Shown here: positions 45,892 through 53,837 of the stretch, one piece after another | Numbering within the stretch: position 1 is the stretch's first letter | Layout of the letters: each line of letters opens with the position of its first letter | Assembly (NCBI RefSeq): GCF_024054175.1 | Contig: NZ_JAMXLA010000001.1 | Location: forward strand, 2,972,607 to 3,036,606 | Origin: Flavobacterium sp. NRK1 | GTDB taxonomy: Bacteria > Bacteroidota > Bacteroidia > Flavobacteriales > Flavobacteriaceae | Length of the DNA stretch: 64,000 nucleotides | Direction of reading: 5' to 3' | The notes under the pieces: model-generated | Database searches by the model: none | What the model was told of the DNA's origin: nothing | What the model saw: only the letters and a program-made list of their open reading frames with translations | Program-made: the position numbers and the translations under genes

Positions 45892-47021
45892 TCGCTTAGG
45901 AGGGTTAATGTCATTGTTTGATTATGCAGCTGGCTATAGTGGCTTCCCCCGAAAGGAGCTATTTCTCCATAAGAATAAAAGCCGGTTATAGCAGCAGTGT
46001 GACCTATGGTATCTTTTACTTGTTCTATTTCTTCTTCCACACGCTGATTCATAGCTAATTTGCGGCCTACACAGCTAATTAATATTGCAATTTCAGGTTT
46101 CGTTTTTCGTTGTTCCATAGCATATTCCGCAGCAAGAAGTGCTCCGTGGGCAATTCCGTCAATATTTGCCATCATTAATTGCACTTTAGAATTTTCAGGA
46201 ACATCGCCTGCAAGTACCATTGATTGGTTTTCATTATCAATGCTTAATATGGTTCTTACCAGCGCCTGCTGTTTTTCAGGTGCTGTAACATTTAAAGGGT
46301 ATAATAAAGATGCCTGTGGCAGCTCATCAGCTTTTTCACCAAGATATTTTTTATATAATTCTAATGCAGGCTGTCCGTCTATTTCGTATAAAATATTAGA
46401 ATCAGAACGTGTAATAACTCTTTCAGGCCCAAATGGCTGCCATCCACCCGAACTTGCAAAACTTATTTCTAAAGAATCTCCGTAAAAACCAATAAGAATT
46501 ACTTCTCCTTCTCTTGGCATTTCGTTATATGAAGCCAGTGTTTTTTCAAACCTGGCATCGTCGCCGCATATACCACCCGTAATAGAAATATTTTTATCTA
46601 TATCATATTCAAGTCCATTTATTAGCGAGCTTCCATTTGTAAAGCTGCCTTCAGAAACCACAAATAAATGCTTTAAATTTTCTTTGGGCATTTCTGAATA
46701 GAGTTTTTTACCAAGTGCCGCTGCATCTTTATTATGGTCAAGAATATTTTCGGTCTTAACAATAAAACTGCTTTTTTCAAATTCTATGGCAGTTACTGAT
46801 GCTGTATTATCGAAGACATTGGAATCCATTATTTCACCCGCAGTGGAACCAAAAACTATATGATTATAAGGAAATTCTTTTTTTATTTCTTCTATAAATG
46901 CCTTATTTTCAAGTATTATTCTATTTCCAAATACAAAGACTAACGGATTTACTAATAAAGATTTATCAGTAATATATTGCCATTCCAAATTCTCTTTTTT
47001 TAATGCCTGTACTATCTTCAT
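45888..47021 (-). CDS. nosP: FIST-domain protein, NosP-like NO sensor
   Basis: 377 residues with FIST N (about 20-215, VFGSTAGEIMDS, ITGGICGDDARF) and FIST_C (about 220-360, ISCVGRKLAMNQRVEEEI, FYSYGEIAPF) domains. NosP proteins are FIST-domain hemoproteins that bind NO and inhibit a co-encoded kinase. The 4-bp overlap with a NahK-like kinase is the typical NosP arrangement. The family also includes non-heme FIST proteins, so heme binding is inferred from context. Confidence 0.8.
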   Translation of the reverse strand: MKIVQALKKENLEWQYITDKSLLVNPLVFVFGNRIILENKAFIEEIKKEFPYNHIVFGSTAGEIMDSNVFDNTASVTAIEFEKSSFIVKTENILDHNKDAAALGKKLYSEMPKENLKHLFVVSEGSFTNGSSLINGLEYDIDKNISITGGICGDDARFEKTLASYNEMPREGEVILIGFYGDSLEISFASSGGWQPFGPERVITRSDSNILYEIDGQPALELYKKYLGEKADELPQASLLYPLNVTAPEKQQALVRTILSIDNENQSMVLAGDVPENSKVQLMMANIDGIAHGALLAAEYAMEQRKTKPEIAILISCVGRKLAMNQRVEEEIEQVKDTIGHTAAITGFYSYGEIAPFGGSHYSQLHNQTMTLTLLSE

Positions 47022-47027
47022 AAGGTT

Positions 47028-48944
47028 TTATTTAAAGAGTAAAACATAAAAAACCGAGCCTTCGCCAAGTTTGCTTTCAATCCATATTTTGCCTTTATAG
47101 TAGTCTACAATTTTTTTTACTATACTAAGGCCAAGTCCTGTAGATTTTTCATTTTTTGTGAGTGACTGAAATGTTCTGAATATTTTTTCATGGTTTTCTT
47201 CGGCAATACCCGGTCCATTATCTTTTATAGAAAATATATTGTACTTTTTATGTTCTTCTACATCAATTTCTATTAATCCCTGAGGCTTATCTATATAATT
47301 TACAGCATTGCCAATAATATTTTGAAACAATTGTTGTATCCTGAAGCGATCAGCAGATATAGATGGCAGCTTTTTACAAATGCTTATTGCTATATGATCA
47401 GGAATATCTATTATATTAATAATATTAGTCACTATTTCGTCAACATTTATAATTTCAGAATTACTATCTCTGTTATCTATTTTAGAATAGGTCAATATCC
47501 CCTGAATTAAATGATCCATTTTTTCTATTTTTCCCTCAATCAGATCAAAATAATTATTAGCCTGATCGGTAAGCATTTCCCCATTTTCTTCTTTGATCCA
47601 AGATATTAGTGTGTTTATGCTTCTAAGGGGTGATTTAAGATCGTGAGATACAATTTGAGCATATTGTTCAAGGTCATTATTGCTTTTTTTAAGGCTTGCA
47701 ACCAACTCTTCTCTTTCATCTTCAAGTTTCTTTTTGTCCGTAACATCTTCCTGAATGGCAAAGAATTTTGATATTTCACCAAACTTATTATATAATGCCT
47801 GCCCCTGAATTTTTACCCAGTATTTTCTTCCTGTTTTAGAATAGTTTATTATTTCGCACTTAAAAGGTTCACCTTTTTTTATTTGATTACTTAGATAGTT
47901 AACTGTTTCAGGATCACTTTCTTCGCCTTGTAATAAAATCCCGGGTTTTGTACCTGTCAGTTCTTCTGCGGTATATCCTGACATGGTAATAAAACTTGAA
48001 TTTACCCATTCAATTTTACCTTCATTATCGCATATTACTACAGAATTGATATTTTTTTCGGCAATGAGGGAAAGTAAAATAAGCTGTTCTTCTTTTTCCT
48101 TTTCTTCAGTCATATCTTCAATAATTGCAAAATATTGAAGAAGTTTTCCATTGCTGTCATATACTGGCTGGCCCTTAGTTCTAGTCCAGAAATAACTGCC
48201 GTCTTTACGCGCATGGGTAATTTCTACATCAAATGCTTCACCCTTATAAAATAGATCAGCCATTCGCCTCAGGGCTTCTTTTTCAGTAGTAGGGGTTTTT
48301 CCAACTTCAATAGGTGTTCTCCCTATAATATCTTCTTTAGTAAAACCTGTTACTTTAAGATAGGCATCATTGCACCAGAATATTTTTGCGTCTGCATCTG
48401 TAAATACTATGGCACTTTTGTTGGCACTGGCAACTAAAGATAGCCGGTTTAGTTCTTCCCTGTCTTTTTTTAATTCCAGACTTTGCTTATTGTTAATCTT
48501 AAGAAGCGACTTAAGCTCTTTATTTGTAGTTTGTTGTGTATTTAAAATCTGTAGTAAGTCCAGTTGAGGATCATAATTTGCAAAATCAAATATTGTAAGA
48601 TTGTTTTTTCTTACTTCTTCTAGAGATGCAAACCATGGTGAGCCAACAAATAAAATGTTATCATTCATTTGGGTAAACTGCCCCCTCATCAGCAAATCTT
48701 TATTTAAAATACTTTCTAAAATTATAAGCTGATTCAGATTTTCCAGAATGTTTTTTATATCCATTGTTTCCAGAAATGGCCGCTTAGATATAAAATATTC
48801 AGAAAGGTGTTTTCCTTTTTTTAAAGAAGGAAATAATTTAGCAATGCTTTTTCCAAACGATGTAATAACTAAAGCATCATCAAATAAAATGTAAAAAGGG
48901 AATATTGTATTAAAACTATCTTCACTAAAAGTAAGGTTATTCAT
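47028..48944 (-). CDS. H-NOX-associated histidine kinase (HNOBA-PAS-PAS-HisKA-HATPase)
   Basis: 638 residues, no TM helix. The first 170 residues are an HNOBA domain (FPFYILFDDALVITSFGKSIAKLFP, cut here as FPFYILFDDALV, and FVGSPWFASLEEV), then a coiled coil, two PAS domains (about 178-295 and 296-415; each with a YFWTRTKG/YWVKIQG-type C-terminus), HisKA (VSHDLKSPLRSINTL) and HATPase (IGNAVNYID, DNGPGIAEENH, STGLGLSIVKK). The H-NOX gene starts 2 bp away, so H-NOX is the obvious NO-binding regulator of this kinase. Its HisKA is nearly identical to that of the NahK-like kinase, so both may share one target. Confidence 0.92.
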   Translation of the reverse strand: MNNLTFSEDSFNTIFPFYILFDDALVITSFGKSIAKLFPSLKKGKHLSEYFISKRPFLETMDIKNILENLNQLIILESILNKDLLMRGQFTQMNDNILFVGSPWFASLEEVRKNNLTIFDFANYDPQLDLLQILNTQQTTNKELKSLLKINNKQSLELKKDREELNRLSLVASANKSAIVFTDADAKIFWCNDAYLKVTGFTKEDIIGRTPIEVGKTPTTEKEALRRMADLFYKGEAFDVEITHARKDGSYFWTRTKGQPVYDSNGKLLQYFAIIEDMTEEKEKEEQLILLSLIAEKNINSVVICDNEGKIEWVNSSFITMSGYTAEELTGTKPGILLQGEESDPETVNYLSNQIKKGEPFKCEIINYSKTGRKYWVKIQGQALYNKFGEISKFFAIQEDVTDKKKLEDEREELVASLKKSNNDLEQYAQIVSHDLKSPLRSINTLISWIKEENGEMLTDQANNYFDLIEGKIEKMDHLIQGILTYSKIDNRDSNSEIINVDEIVTNIINIIDIPDHIAISICKKLPSISADRFRIQQLFQNIIGNAVNYIDKPQGLIEIDVEEHKKYNIFSIKDNGPGIAEENHEKIFRTFQSLTKNEKSTGLGLSIVKKIVDYYKGKIWIESKLGEGSVFYVLLFK

Positions 48945-48946
48945 AA

Positions 48947-49486
48947 TTACCAGCTTATTTTGAAAACATCTTCAAAGTTGTTTTCATGTTTGGAATAGGC
49001 AAATTCAATCAATAAATCCGCATTAAAAGCTTTCATTAATCCGTTTAAATACCCTCTTACAAATTCTCTCATTGCATTGGTTTTTGAAAAGTAATGAAAA
49101 AGCATACTTTTCTCTTCCAGATTACTTATTCTAAATTCCGGAGGGGTGAGTTCTGGATAAATTAGCATAATACGATTATGAAAGTTAGGTAAATTTATTA
49201 AATAATCAATCAAATTATTACCCCTGCCTTCCATTATGTCCGGATATTTTTTGTGAGTGACTTTTATAAGGTATTCCCCAAAATTAAATAGTATAATGTT
49301 AATGTCAGTCGAAACATACTCAGACAGTATTTTGGCAAGATTATAAAGTGCCGCATCATTATAAGGTTGATCGATATTTGAAAAATCTATAGCGTTTGCA
49401 CTTTTTGATTTTACTTTATATAATACTTCGGCAGAAAAGTTATCCAGGATATATTCCTCAATAGCCTTATAAATGATTCCATACAT
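48947..49486 (-). CDS. H-NOX heme nitric-oxide sensor protein
   Basis: 179 residues, the normal size for bacterial stand-alone H-NOX. It begins MYGIIYKAIEEY. The proximal heme ligand is His103 in NFHNRIMLIYPELTPPEFR, followed by the PxF region. The propionate-binding YxSxR motif is Y132-F-S134-K-T136, so the Arg is replaced by Thr. There is no Tyr at the distal-pocket position (Glu141 aligned to Tyr140 of the Thermoanaerobacter protein), which fits NO selectivity over oxygen. 2 bp upstream of the HNOBA kinase gene and 9 bp after the receiver gene. Confidence 0.92.
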   Translation of the reverse strand: MYGIIYKAIEEYILDNFSAEVLYKVKSKSANAIDFSNIDQPYNDAALYNLAKILSEYVSTDINIILFNFGEYLIKVTHKKYPDIMEGRGNNLIDYLINLPNFHNRIMLIYPELTPPEFRISNLEEKSMLFHYFSKTNAMREFVRGYLNGLMKAFNADLLIEFAYSKHENNFEDVFKISW

Positions 49487-49495
49487 ATTATATAG

Positions 49496-49909
49496 TTATT
49501 GAGATATTAATTCATTCAGGCTCCAGTATTCTATTAATTTTTTTACCCTCTCAACGTAGTCATCATATTTTAGAGGTTTTAAAATATATCCTGCAATCCC
49601 TAGTCTATAACATTCTAATAAATCTTTATGATTATTAGATGTTGTTAATATAATGGTCGGGATATATTTTAGAATATCATCTTTCTTTAAAATTTCTAAA
49701 AATTCTAAACCTGTAATTTTAGGCATATTAAGATCTAGAACTATAATATCAGGAACTATAGTTTGTTCTTTTAGAAGCAGTAATGCTTCTTCTCCATTAT
49801 TAGCTTCTACTATTTTGTGATTATGCTCCAGGTTTTTTAAAACCTTATTGAATTTCATTACCTCAATAGTATCGTCTTCAATGAGTAATATATTTAATGA
49901 TCTGGGCAT
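49496..49909 (-). CDS. CheY/Rcp1-like single-domain response regulator, first gene of NO operon
   Basis: 137 residues from the Met at 49909 (MPRSLNILLIEDD), preferred over an in-frame ATG at 49945 that precedes the family homology and would lie at the promoter. Receiver residues: EDD pocket, phospho-Asp59 in VLDLNMP, Thr in ILTTSN, Lys in LKPLKY. The Rcp1 class commonly accepts phosphate from PAS-type kinases. It begins the seven-gene operon that runs left to 43802, with gaps of -20 to 13 bp throughout. Confidence 0.92.
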   Translation of the reverse strand: MPRSLNILLIEDDTIEVMKFNKVLKNLEHNHKIVEANNGEEALLLLKEQTIVPDIIVLDLNMPKITGLEFLEILKKDDILKYIPTIILTTSNNHKDLLECYRLGIAGYILKPLKYDDYVERVKKLIEYWSLNELISQ

Positions 49910-49942
49910 AATATTTAAAGATGTAAGGTTGGAATTAATGAA

Positions 49943-50033
49943 CAAAAATACTTGCTTAACCTTAATAAATCGTGAATTTTCGATAAGCTGTACATTATGT
50001 GTAGCCGAATGGACGGTTTTGTTCGGTGAATGG
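49943..50033 (-). promoter_or_regulatory. NO-operon promoter with three 21-bp-spaced LytTR-type boxes
   Basis: On the minus strand: box CCATTCACCGA starts at 50033, CCATTCGGCTA at 50012 and CAGCTTATCGA at 49990 (spacing 21 and 22 bp). The -7 element TATTTTTG spans 49950-49943, 40 bp after the last box start, and lies about 34 bp before the first ATG. The box layout is shared with four other promoters here. Likely autoregulation by the LytTR protein encoded at the operon's end. Confidence 0.65.
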
Positions 50034-50164
50034 TTAATTCGTAGGAAAGTTCTATATGTTTAATCTTTAAAGTGTTGATTTTTAGTATTTTGTTTTTAAG
50101 CTTGAAAAATCATATTTCTTTTCCCGGAAACATATTTTCACTCAATTTGTCTTACGTTATTTAT

Positions 50165-50234
50165 AAATTCATCTACATATTTTTACCACTCATCGAATAA
50201 TGACTTTCTCTGAATGGAAGTCAACCGATATTTG
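50165..50234 (+). promoter_or_regulatory. Boxed promoter of candidate small RNA 1
   Basis: Boxes AAATTCATCTA at 50165 and CCACTCATCGA at 50186 are 21 bp apart. The -7-like GATATTTG starts at 50227, 41 bp after the second box start. Same geometry as the promoter at 54850. Confidence 0.6.
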
Positions 50235-50240
50235 TATCAG

Positions 50241-50356
50241 AATTTAATGCTAATCCCCCATAAGCATAATGCAAAGTTATTATCCCCCAAATTTCAATGT
50301 AAAATTCTAATGTGTTTTTCCAGCTCCTTCTGCCCCCAGAGGAGCTTTTTTATTTT
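50241..50356 (+). ncRNA. Candidate small RNA 1, C-rich, LytTR-controlled
   Basis: A transcript starting a few bases after the -7 element at 50227-50234 and ending at the T-run of the hairpin AGCTCCTT...AGGAGCT (50322-50346) would be about 115 nt. It contains no ORF of note. It carries C5 runs at 50255, 50284 and in the terminator loop at 50333. A paralog of the same layout lies at 54925-55032; both begin with TCAGA and TTTAA near the expected start and share the terminator. C-runs and CUCCUU in a loop are typical of RNAs that pair with ribosome-binding sites; this role is inference. Confidence 0.5.
50322..50356 (+). terminator. Terminator of candidate small RNA 1
   Basis: AGCTCCT at 50322-50328 pairs with AGGAGCT at 50340-50346 around a C-rich loop, followed by T6-A-T4. 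Confidence 0.8.
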
Positions 50357-50393
50357 CAGTATAGCATTAAATCAGGTAATCGAGAAATATTTA

Positions 50394-50463
50394 CCATTCA
50401 TCGAAAGCAATCGCCTAATGGACTAATAACCAAAATTTGAGAGTGATTATAAAAATATATTTG
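50394..50463 (+). promoter_or_regulatory. Boxed promoter upstream of the 55-residue peptide gene
   Basis: Box CCATTCATCGA at 50394 and a weaker CTAATGGACTA at 50415 (21 bp apart). -7 element TATATTTG at 50456-50463, 41 bp after the second box start. A TTTG at 50436 lies 16 bp before the -7 element. The -7 is followed by TACAGGAAA, matching TACAAGAAA after the -7 element at 55166. Confidence 0.6.
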
Positions 50464-50554
50464 TACAGGAAATAAACGCTATTCTAATAAGTATAAGCGG
50501 CAATATAAATAGTTAGGTTTTTAATTTGTTGGTTTTATGATTGGTTGTGAATAT

Positions 50555-50582
50555 AATCCCCTCTTTGTTAGGGGAGGGGATT
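50555..50582 (+). other. Hairpin in the leader of the peptide gene
   Basis: AATCCCCTC (50555-50563) pairs exactly with GAGGGGATT (50574-50582). No T-run follows, so it is more likely a leader structure or a decayed terminator. The preceding TTGGTTTTATGATTGGTT resembles the sequence before the terminator of the receiver gene at 55201-55644. Confidence 0.5.
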
Positions 50583-50616
50583 ATTAAAAGGCAATCTGAT
50601 TTAAATTTTTGTAAAA

Positions 50617-50784
50617 ATGAGAAAGATATTTTGTATTTGTTTAGTATGTAGTCCTTTAATTTCTGCTAAAAAGATTGAAAGCAAAACTATACCTCATACT
50701 AAAGCTAACATCCAAAAAAAGGAATTGATTATTACTTTTAAGAAAAATGATGTTCTCTTGGAAGCAGAAAACTATTCTTTTTAA
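50617..50784 (+). CDS. 55-residue exported peptide in the boxed region
   Basis: Not a family I can name. The 55 codons start MRKIFCICLVCSPLISAKK, a clear short signal peptide with two or three Cys in the hydrophobic core, followed by a Lys-rich polar part ending in LLEAENYSF. It has a promoter with regulator boxes 150 bp upstream and a strong terminator 20 bp downstream, which supports a real gene. No Shine-Dalgarno, normal for Bacteroidetes. Mature peptide of about 37 residues in the periplasm or medium; a signalling or membrane-active role is possible but unproven. Confidence 0.6.
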   Translation: MRKIFCICLVCSPLISAKKIESKTIPHTKANIQKKELIITFKKNDVLLEAENYSF

Positions 50785-50803
50785 TTATTATATATCATTC
50801 TGT

Positions 50804-50831
50804 AAGAGGCTTTTTAAAGCCTCTTTTTTTG
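50804..50831 (+). terminator. Terminator of the 55-residue peptide gene
   Basis: AAGAGGCTTT and AAAGCCTCTT form a 10-bp stem with a TT loop, followed by a run of T. Lies 20 bp after the peptide stop codon. Confidence 0.88.
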
Positions 50832-50871
50832 TTTATAAAACATCATATTTTTAGACATAGCTGTAAATTAC

Positions 50872-50879
50872 TATATTTG
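50872..50879 (+). promoter_or_regulatory. Candidate -7 element of the symporter gene
   Basis: TATATTTG fits TAnnTTTG but has no CCATTC-type boxes at the positions seen in the five boxed promoters. It would give a leader of about 190 nt for the gene at 51074. The rest of 50832-51073 shows nothing I recognise. Confidence 0.35.
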
Positions 50880-51073
50880 CCCCACATTCAATGTTTCTTA
50901 GATCTGCACATTGCATTTCGTCGCCTTTTCAGTCCTTATCTATATTATCATAAATACACATCTGTTGATAATAGGGACTTATTACAGCAAAGGCTATTAG
51001 CATACATAGTTTAACTTAAACCAGGGATATTTACATCTTCCTCTGATTAACGCGTTAAAAATTTTTTTATATA

Positions 51074-52519
51074 ATGAAAATACATATTGTTGATTTACTA
51101 ATATTCATAGTTTACTTATTAGTTATGCTTGGCATAGGCTTTTACTTTATGAGCCGTAATAAATCTAAAGAAGATTATTATGTAGGAGGGAGAAATATGT
51201 CGGCTGGGCATATAGGCCTTTCAGTAGTAGCAACAGATGTTGGCGGGGGCTTTTCAATTGGATTGGGAGGCCTTGGCTTTATGATGGGACTTTCAGGTAG
51301 TTGGATGCTTTTTACCGGCCTTTTGGGAGCCTGGATAAGTGCGGTTTTTTTAATTCCGAAAATTTATCCGGTGGCAAGAGAAAATAAGTTTTTAACTTTT
51401 CCTCAATCTTTGGCTTTTCATTATAATGGTAAGGTGGCATTAATTGCCGGCTTTATATCGTTAATAGGCTATGTAGGTTTTACAAGTTCACAAATACTTG
51501 CAGGAGCTAAACTGGTAGAAGCTACATTTCCAAGTATATCTATTAATGCAGCAGTACTTATAATGGGCGTTATCGCTGTAGTTTATACGGCAGTAGGGGG
51601 TATTAAAGCGGTTATTTATACCGATACCATTCAATGGATAATACTTATGGGAGGCCTAATATTTATAGGTATTCCTTTAGGATATAGTTATGTAGGTGGC
51701 TGGGAAGCTATAAGCAATACTGTACCTTCAGGCTTTATGTCTTTAACTAATGTTTCTTTTGTACAAATATTTAACTGGCTTATTACAATTGTGCCTATAT
51801 GGTTTGTAGGAATGACACTTTATCAACGTATTTTTGCCTGCAGAGATGAAAAAACTGCTAAAAAAGCATGGTTTATAGCAGGATTGTTTGAATGGCCGAT
51901 AATGGCTTTTATGGGTATAGCTTTGGGGCTTTTTGCCAGGGTAGGATATGAGCAGGGTTTATTTACTGCTATTGGATATGCTCCCGGCGTTCATATGGAT
52001 GCTGAACTTGGCCTGCCTCTGTTTTTAAGAACAATATTGCCGATAGGATTAATGGGGCTTATGTTATCAGCTTATTTTTCTGCAATTATGTCAACAGCTG
52101 ATAGTTGTTTAATGGCAGCATCGGGAAACTTTACTACTGATATACTCGAGTATTTTAAAGGAACAAGAAAGTTTGGCCACATAAAATACTCACAGGTAAT
52201 AACACTTATAATTGGTGCTTTGGCTATAGTTTTGGCAACCAATATGCAAAATGTACTTGAACTTATGCTTTATTCATATGCCTTTATGGTTTCAGGGCTG
52301 TTAGTGCCTGTTTTAGGAACGCTTATACTTAAAAAACCATCGGCTAAAGCTGCATTAACAGCTATGGTTACGGGTGGACTGACAACTTTAATACTTATAA
52401 TTAGTCAGATAGAGCTTCCCCTGGGATTAGATGCTAATTTCTTCGGTATCTCTGTATCTTTAGTTTCCTTTATTTTGGTACAGACTATTTACGGAAATAA
52501 AACTCCGGATTTTTCCTGA
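51074..52519 (+). CDS. Sodium:solute symporter (SSS family)
   Basis: 481 residues, thirteen TM helices. Typical features: SKEDYYVGGRNMSA near the N-terminus, GGGFSIGLGGLGF, TAVGGIKAVIYTDTIQWI (SSS signature, shown here as TAVGGIKAVIYTDT), and SAIMSTADSCLMAAS. Na+-driven uptake of a small solute such as a sugar, carboxylate or proline; no neighbour tells which. Long leader upstream. Confidence 0.92.
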   Translation: MKIHIVDLLIFIVYLLVMLGIGFYFMSRNKSKEDYYVGGRNMSAGHIGLSVVATDVGGGFSIGLGGLGFMMGLSGSWMLFTGLLGAWISAVFLIPKIYPVARENKFLTFPQSLAFHYNGKVALIAGFISLIGYVGFTSSQILAGAKLVEATFPSISINAAVLIMGVIAVVYTAVGGIKAVIYTDTIQWIILMGGLIFIGIPLGYSYVGGWEAISNTVPSGFMSLTNVSFVQIFNWLITIVPIWFVGMTLYQRIFACRDEKTAKKAWFIAGLFEWPIMAFMGIALGLFARVGYEQGLFTAIGYAPGVHMDAELGLPLFLRTILPIGLMGLMLSAYFSAIMSTADSCLMAASGNFTTDILEYFKGTRKFGHIKYSQVITLIIGALAIVLATNMQNVLELMLYSYAFMVSGLLVPVLGTLILKKPSAKAALTAMVTGGLTTLILIISQIELPLGLDANFFGISVSLVSFILVQTIYGNKTPDFS

Positions 52520-52601
52520 TATTTATTGAATGAGAATTAAAAACTACTTTATCTATTAATTAAAAATTCATTATTTGTTTCGATTTGTAAAGTAGCTGAC
52601 A

Positions 52602-52630
52602 TTTGGATTATTTATATCAATATAAATTTG
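52602..52630 (+). promoter_or_regulatory. Promoter of the msrB-msrA operon
   Basis: TTTG at 52602-52605, a 17-bp spacer and TAAATTTG at 52623-52630: a full Bacteroidetes vegetative promoter (-33 and -7), 19 bp before the msrB start codon. Confidence 0.65.
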
Positions 52631-52649
52631 ATTATAAATTTAAAATATC

Positions 52650-53207
52650 ATGAATTATTATAACAAATTTTCAGTATGCATGCTGTTATTGTCCTTATTA
52701 GCAATAACAGCCTGTGCCCAAAAGAAAGAACATTCAGTTGTATCAAAAACTGATATAAGTAAGAATGTGATTCAAAAACCGGAAAATCCTTATTATTCTA
52801 ATACGGATACTACCAAACTAAATCTTAGTGAAGCAGAATGGAAAAAAATATTGCCTGAAGATGTTTTTGAAGTAGCAAGGCATGCGGATACCGAAAGGCC
52901 TTTTACAGGAAAGTATTGGAATACAGATGTTAAAGGGACTTATTATTGTGCAGCTTGTGGTAACAAACTTTTCAGATCCGATTCAAAATTTTCCAGTTCA
53001 TGCGGATGGCCCAGTTTTTTTGAGATGGCAAACAAAAACAGTGTTGTTTATAAAGATGATAATTCTTTAGGAATGCACAGAACAGAGGTATTATGTGGCA
53101 GATGTGACAGCCATTTAGGCCATTTGTTTGATGATGGGCCACCTCCTACAGGTAAAAGATATTGTATGAATTCTATTGTTCTTGATTTTATTCCTGATAC
53201 CAAATAA
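52650..53207 (+). CDS. msrB: Exported methionine-R-sulfoxide reductase (MsrB) lipoprotein
   Basis: 185 residues. Lipobox ITAC-AQKKE after the signal peptide, so it is anchored in the envelope. The MsrB domain (about 60-180) has two zinc CxxC pairs (CAACGNKL and CGRCDSHLGH), FSSSCGWPSFFE, and the catalytic Cys in RYCMNSIVLDF. It reduces the R-epimer of Met sulfoxide in extracytoplasmic proteins. msrA starts 7 bp later. Confidence 0.94.
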   Translation: MNYYNKFSVCMLLLSLLAITACAQKKEHSVVSKTDISKNVIQKPENPYYSNTDTTKLNLSEAEWKKILPEDVFEVARHADTERPFTGKYWNTDVKGTYYCAACGNKLFRSDSKFSSSCGWPSFFEMANKNSVVYKDDNSLGMHRTEVLCGRCDSHLGHLFDDGPPPTGKRYCMNSIVLDFIPDTK

Positions 53208-53214
53208 TAAAGTA

Positions 53215-53835
53215 ATGAAAAAAATGATAATGATGGCATTTGTGGTAACAGTTACTGCTTTTGCCCAAAAGAAAGAAATGAGATCAGATAGTAACCTGGA
53301 AACAATTACTCTTGGAGGCGGCTGTTTTTGGTGTGTAGAAGCTATTTATGAAAATCTTGATGGGGTTACATCTGTTGTATCGGGGTTTTCAGGCGGGAAT
53401 ATTACTAAGCCTGATTATGAAAATGTTTCAACCGGCACAACAGGTGCAGCCGAAGTGGTACAAATTACCTATGATAAAACAAAAACAAATCTTGATGAAA
53501 TTTTAAAAGTTTTCTTTACTGTTCATGATCCCACAACCCTTAACCGTCAGGGAGCAGATATAGGTACACAATACAGGTCTGTAATATTTTATAGAAATAA
53601 TAAACAAAAAGAGATTGCTGAAAATATCATTAGATCTCTTAATAAAGCTAAAGTTTATGATAAGCCTGTTGTAACATCGTTAGAACCATTCAGGAAATTT
53701 TATAAAGCAGAAGACTATCATCAGGATTATTATGCAAAAAATAAGAACAAACAGTATTGTGAATTGGTAATACAGCCAAAACTTGAAAAATTTGAGAAGG
53801 TTTTTAAAGACAGGCTCAAAAAGAAAAATAAATAA
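53215..53835 (+). CDS. msrA: Exported methionine-S-sulfoxide reductase (MsrA)
   Basis: 206 residues from the Met at 53215, chosen because it begins a signal peptide (MKKMIMMAFVVTVTAFAQ); an earlier in-frame ATG at 53176 lies inside msrB. Catalytic GGCFWCVEAIYE; conserved YENVSTGTTGAAE, HDPTTLNRQGADIGTQYRS and a C-terminal Cys in QYCELVIQP for recycling. Complements MsrB for the S-epimer in the periplasm. Confidence 0.94.
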   Translation: MKKMIMMAFVVTVTAFAQKKEMRSDSNLETITLGGGCFWCVEAIYENLDGVTSVVSGFSGGNITKPDYENVSTGTTGAAEVVQITYDKTKTNLDEILKVFFTVHDPTTLNRQGADIGTQYRSVIFYRNNKQKEIAENIIRSLNKAKVYDKPVVTSLEPFRKFYKAEDYHQDYYAKNKNKQYCELVIQPKLEKFEKVFKDRLKKKNK

Positions 53836-53837
53836 AG

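Noticed and set aside
50829..51014. Open frame of 61 codons ahead of the symporter gene
   Set aside because: It starts inside the T-run of a terminator, covers a likely promoter (TATATTTG at 50872) and its protein has no signal peptide, repeat or plausible composition.
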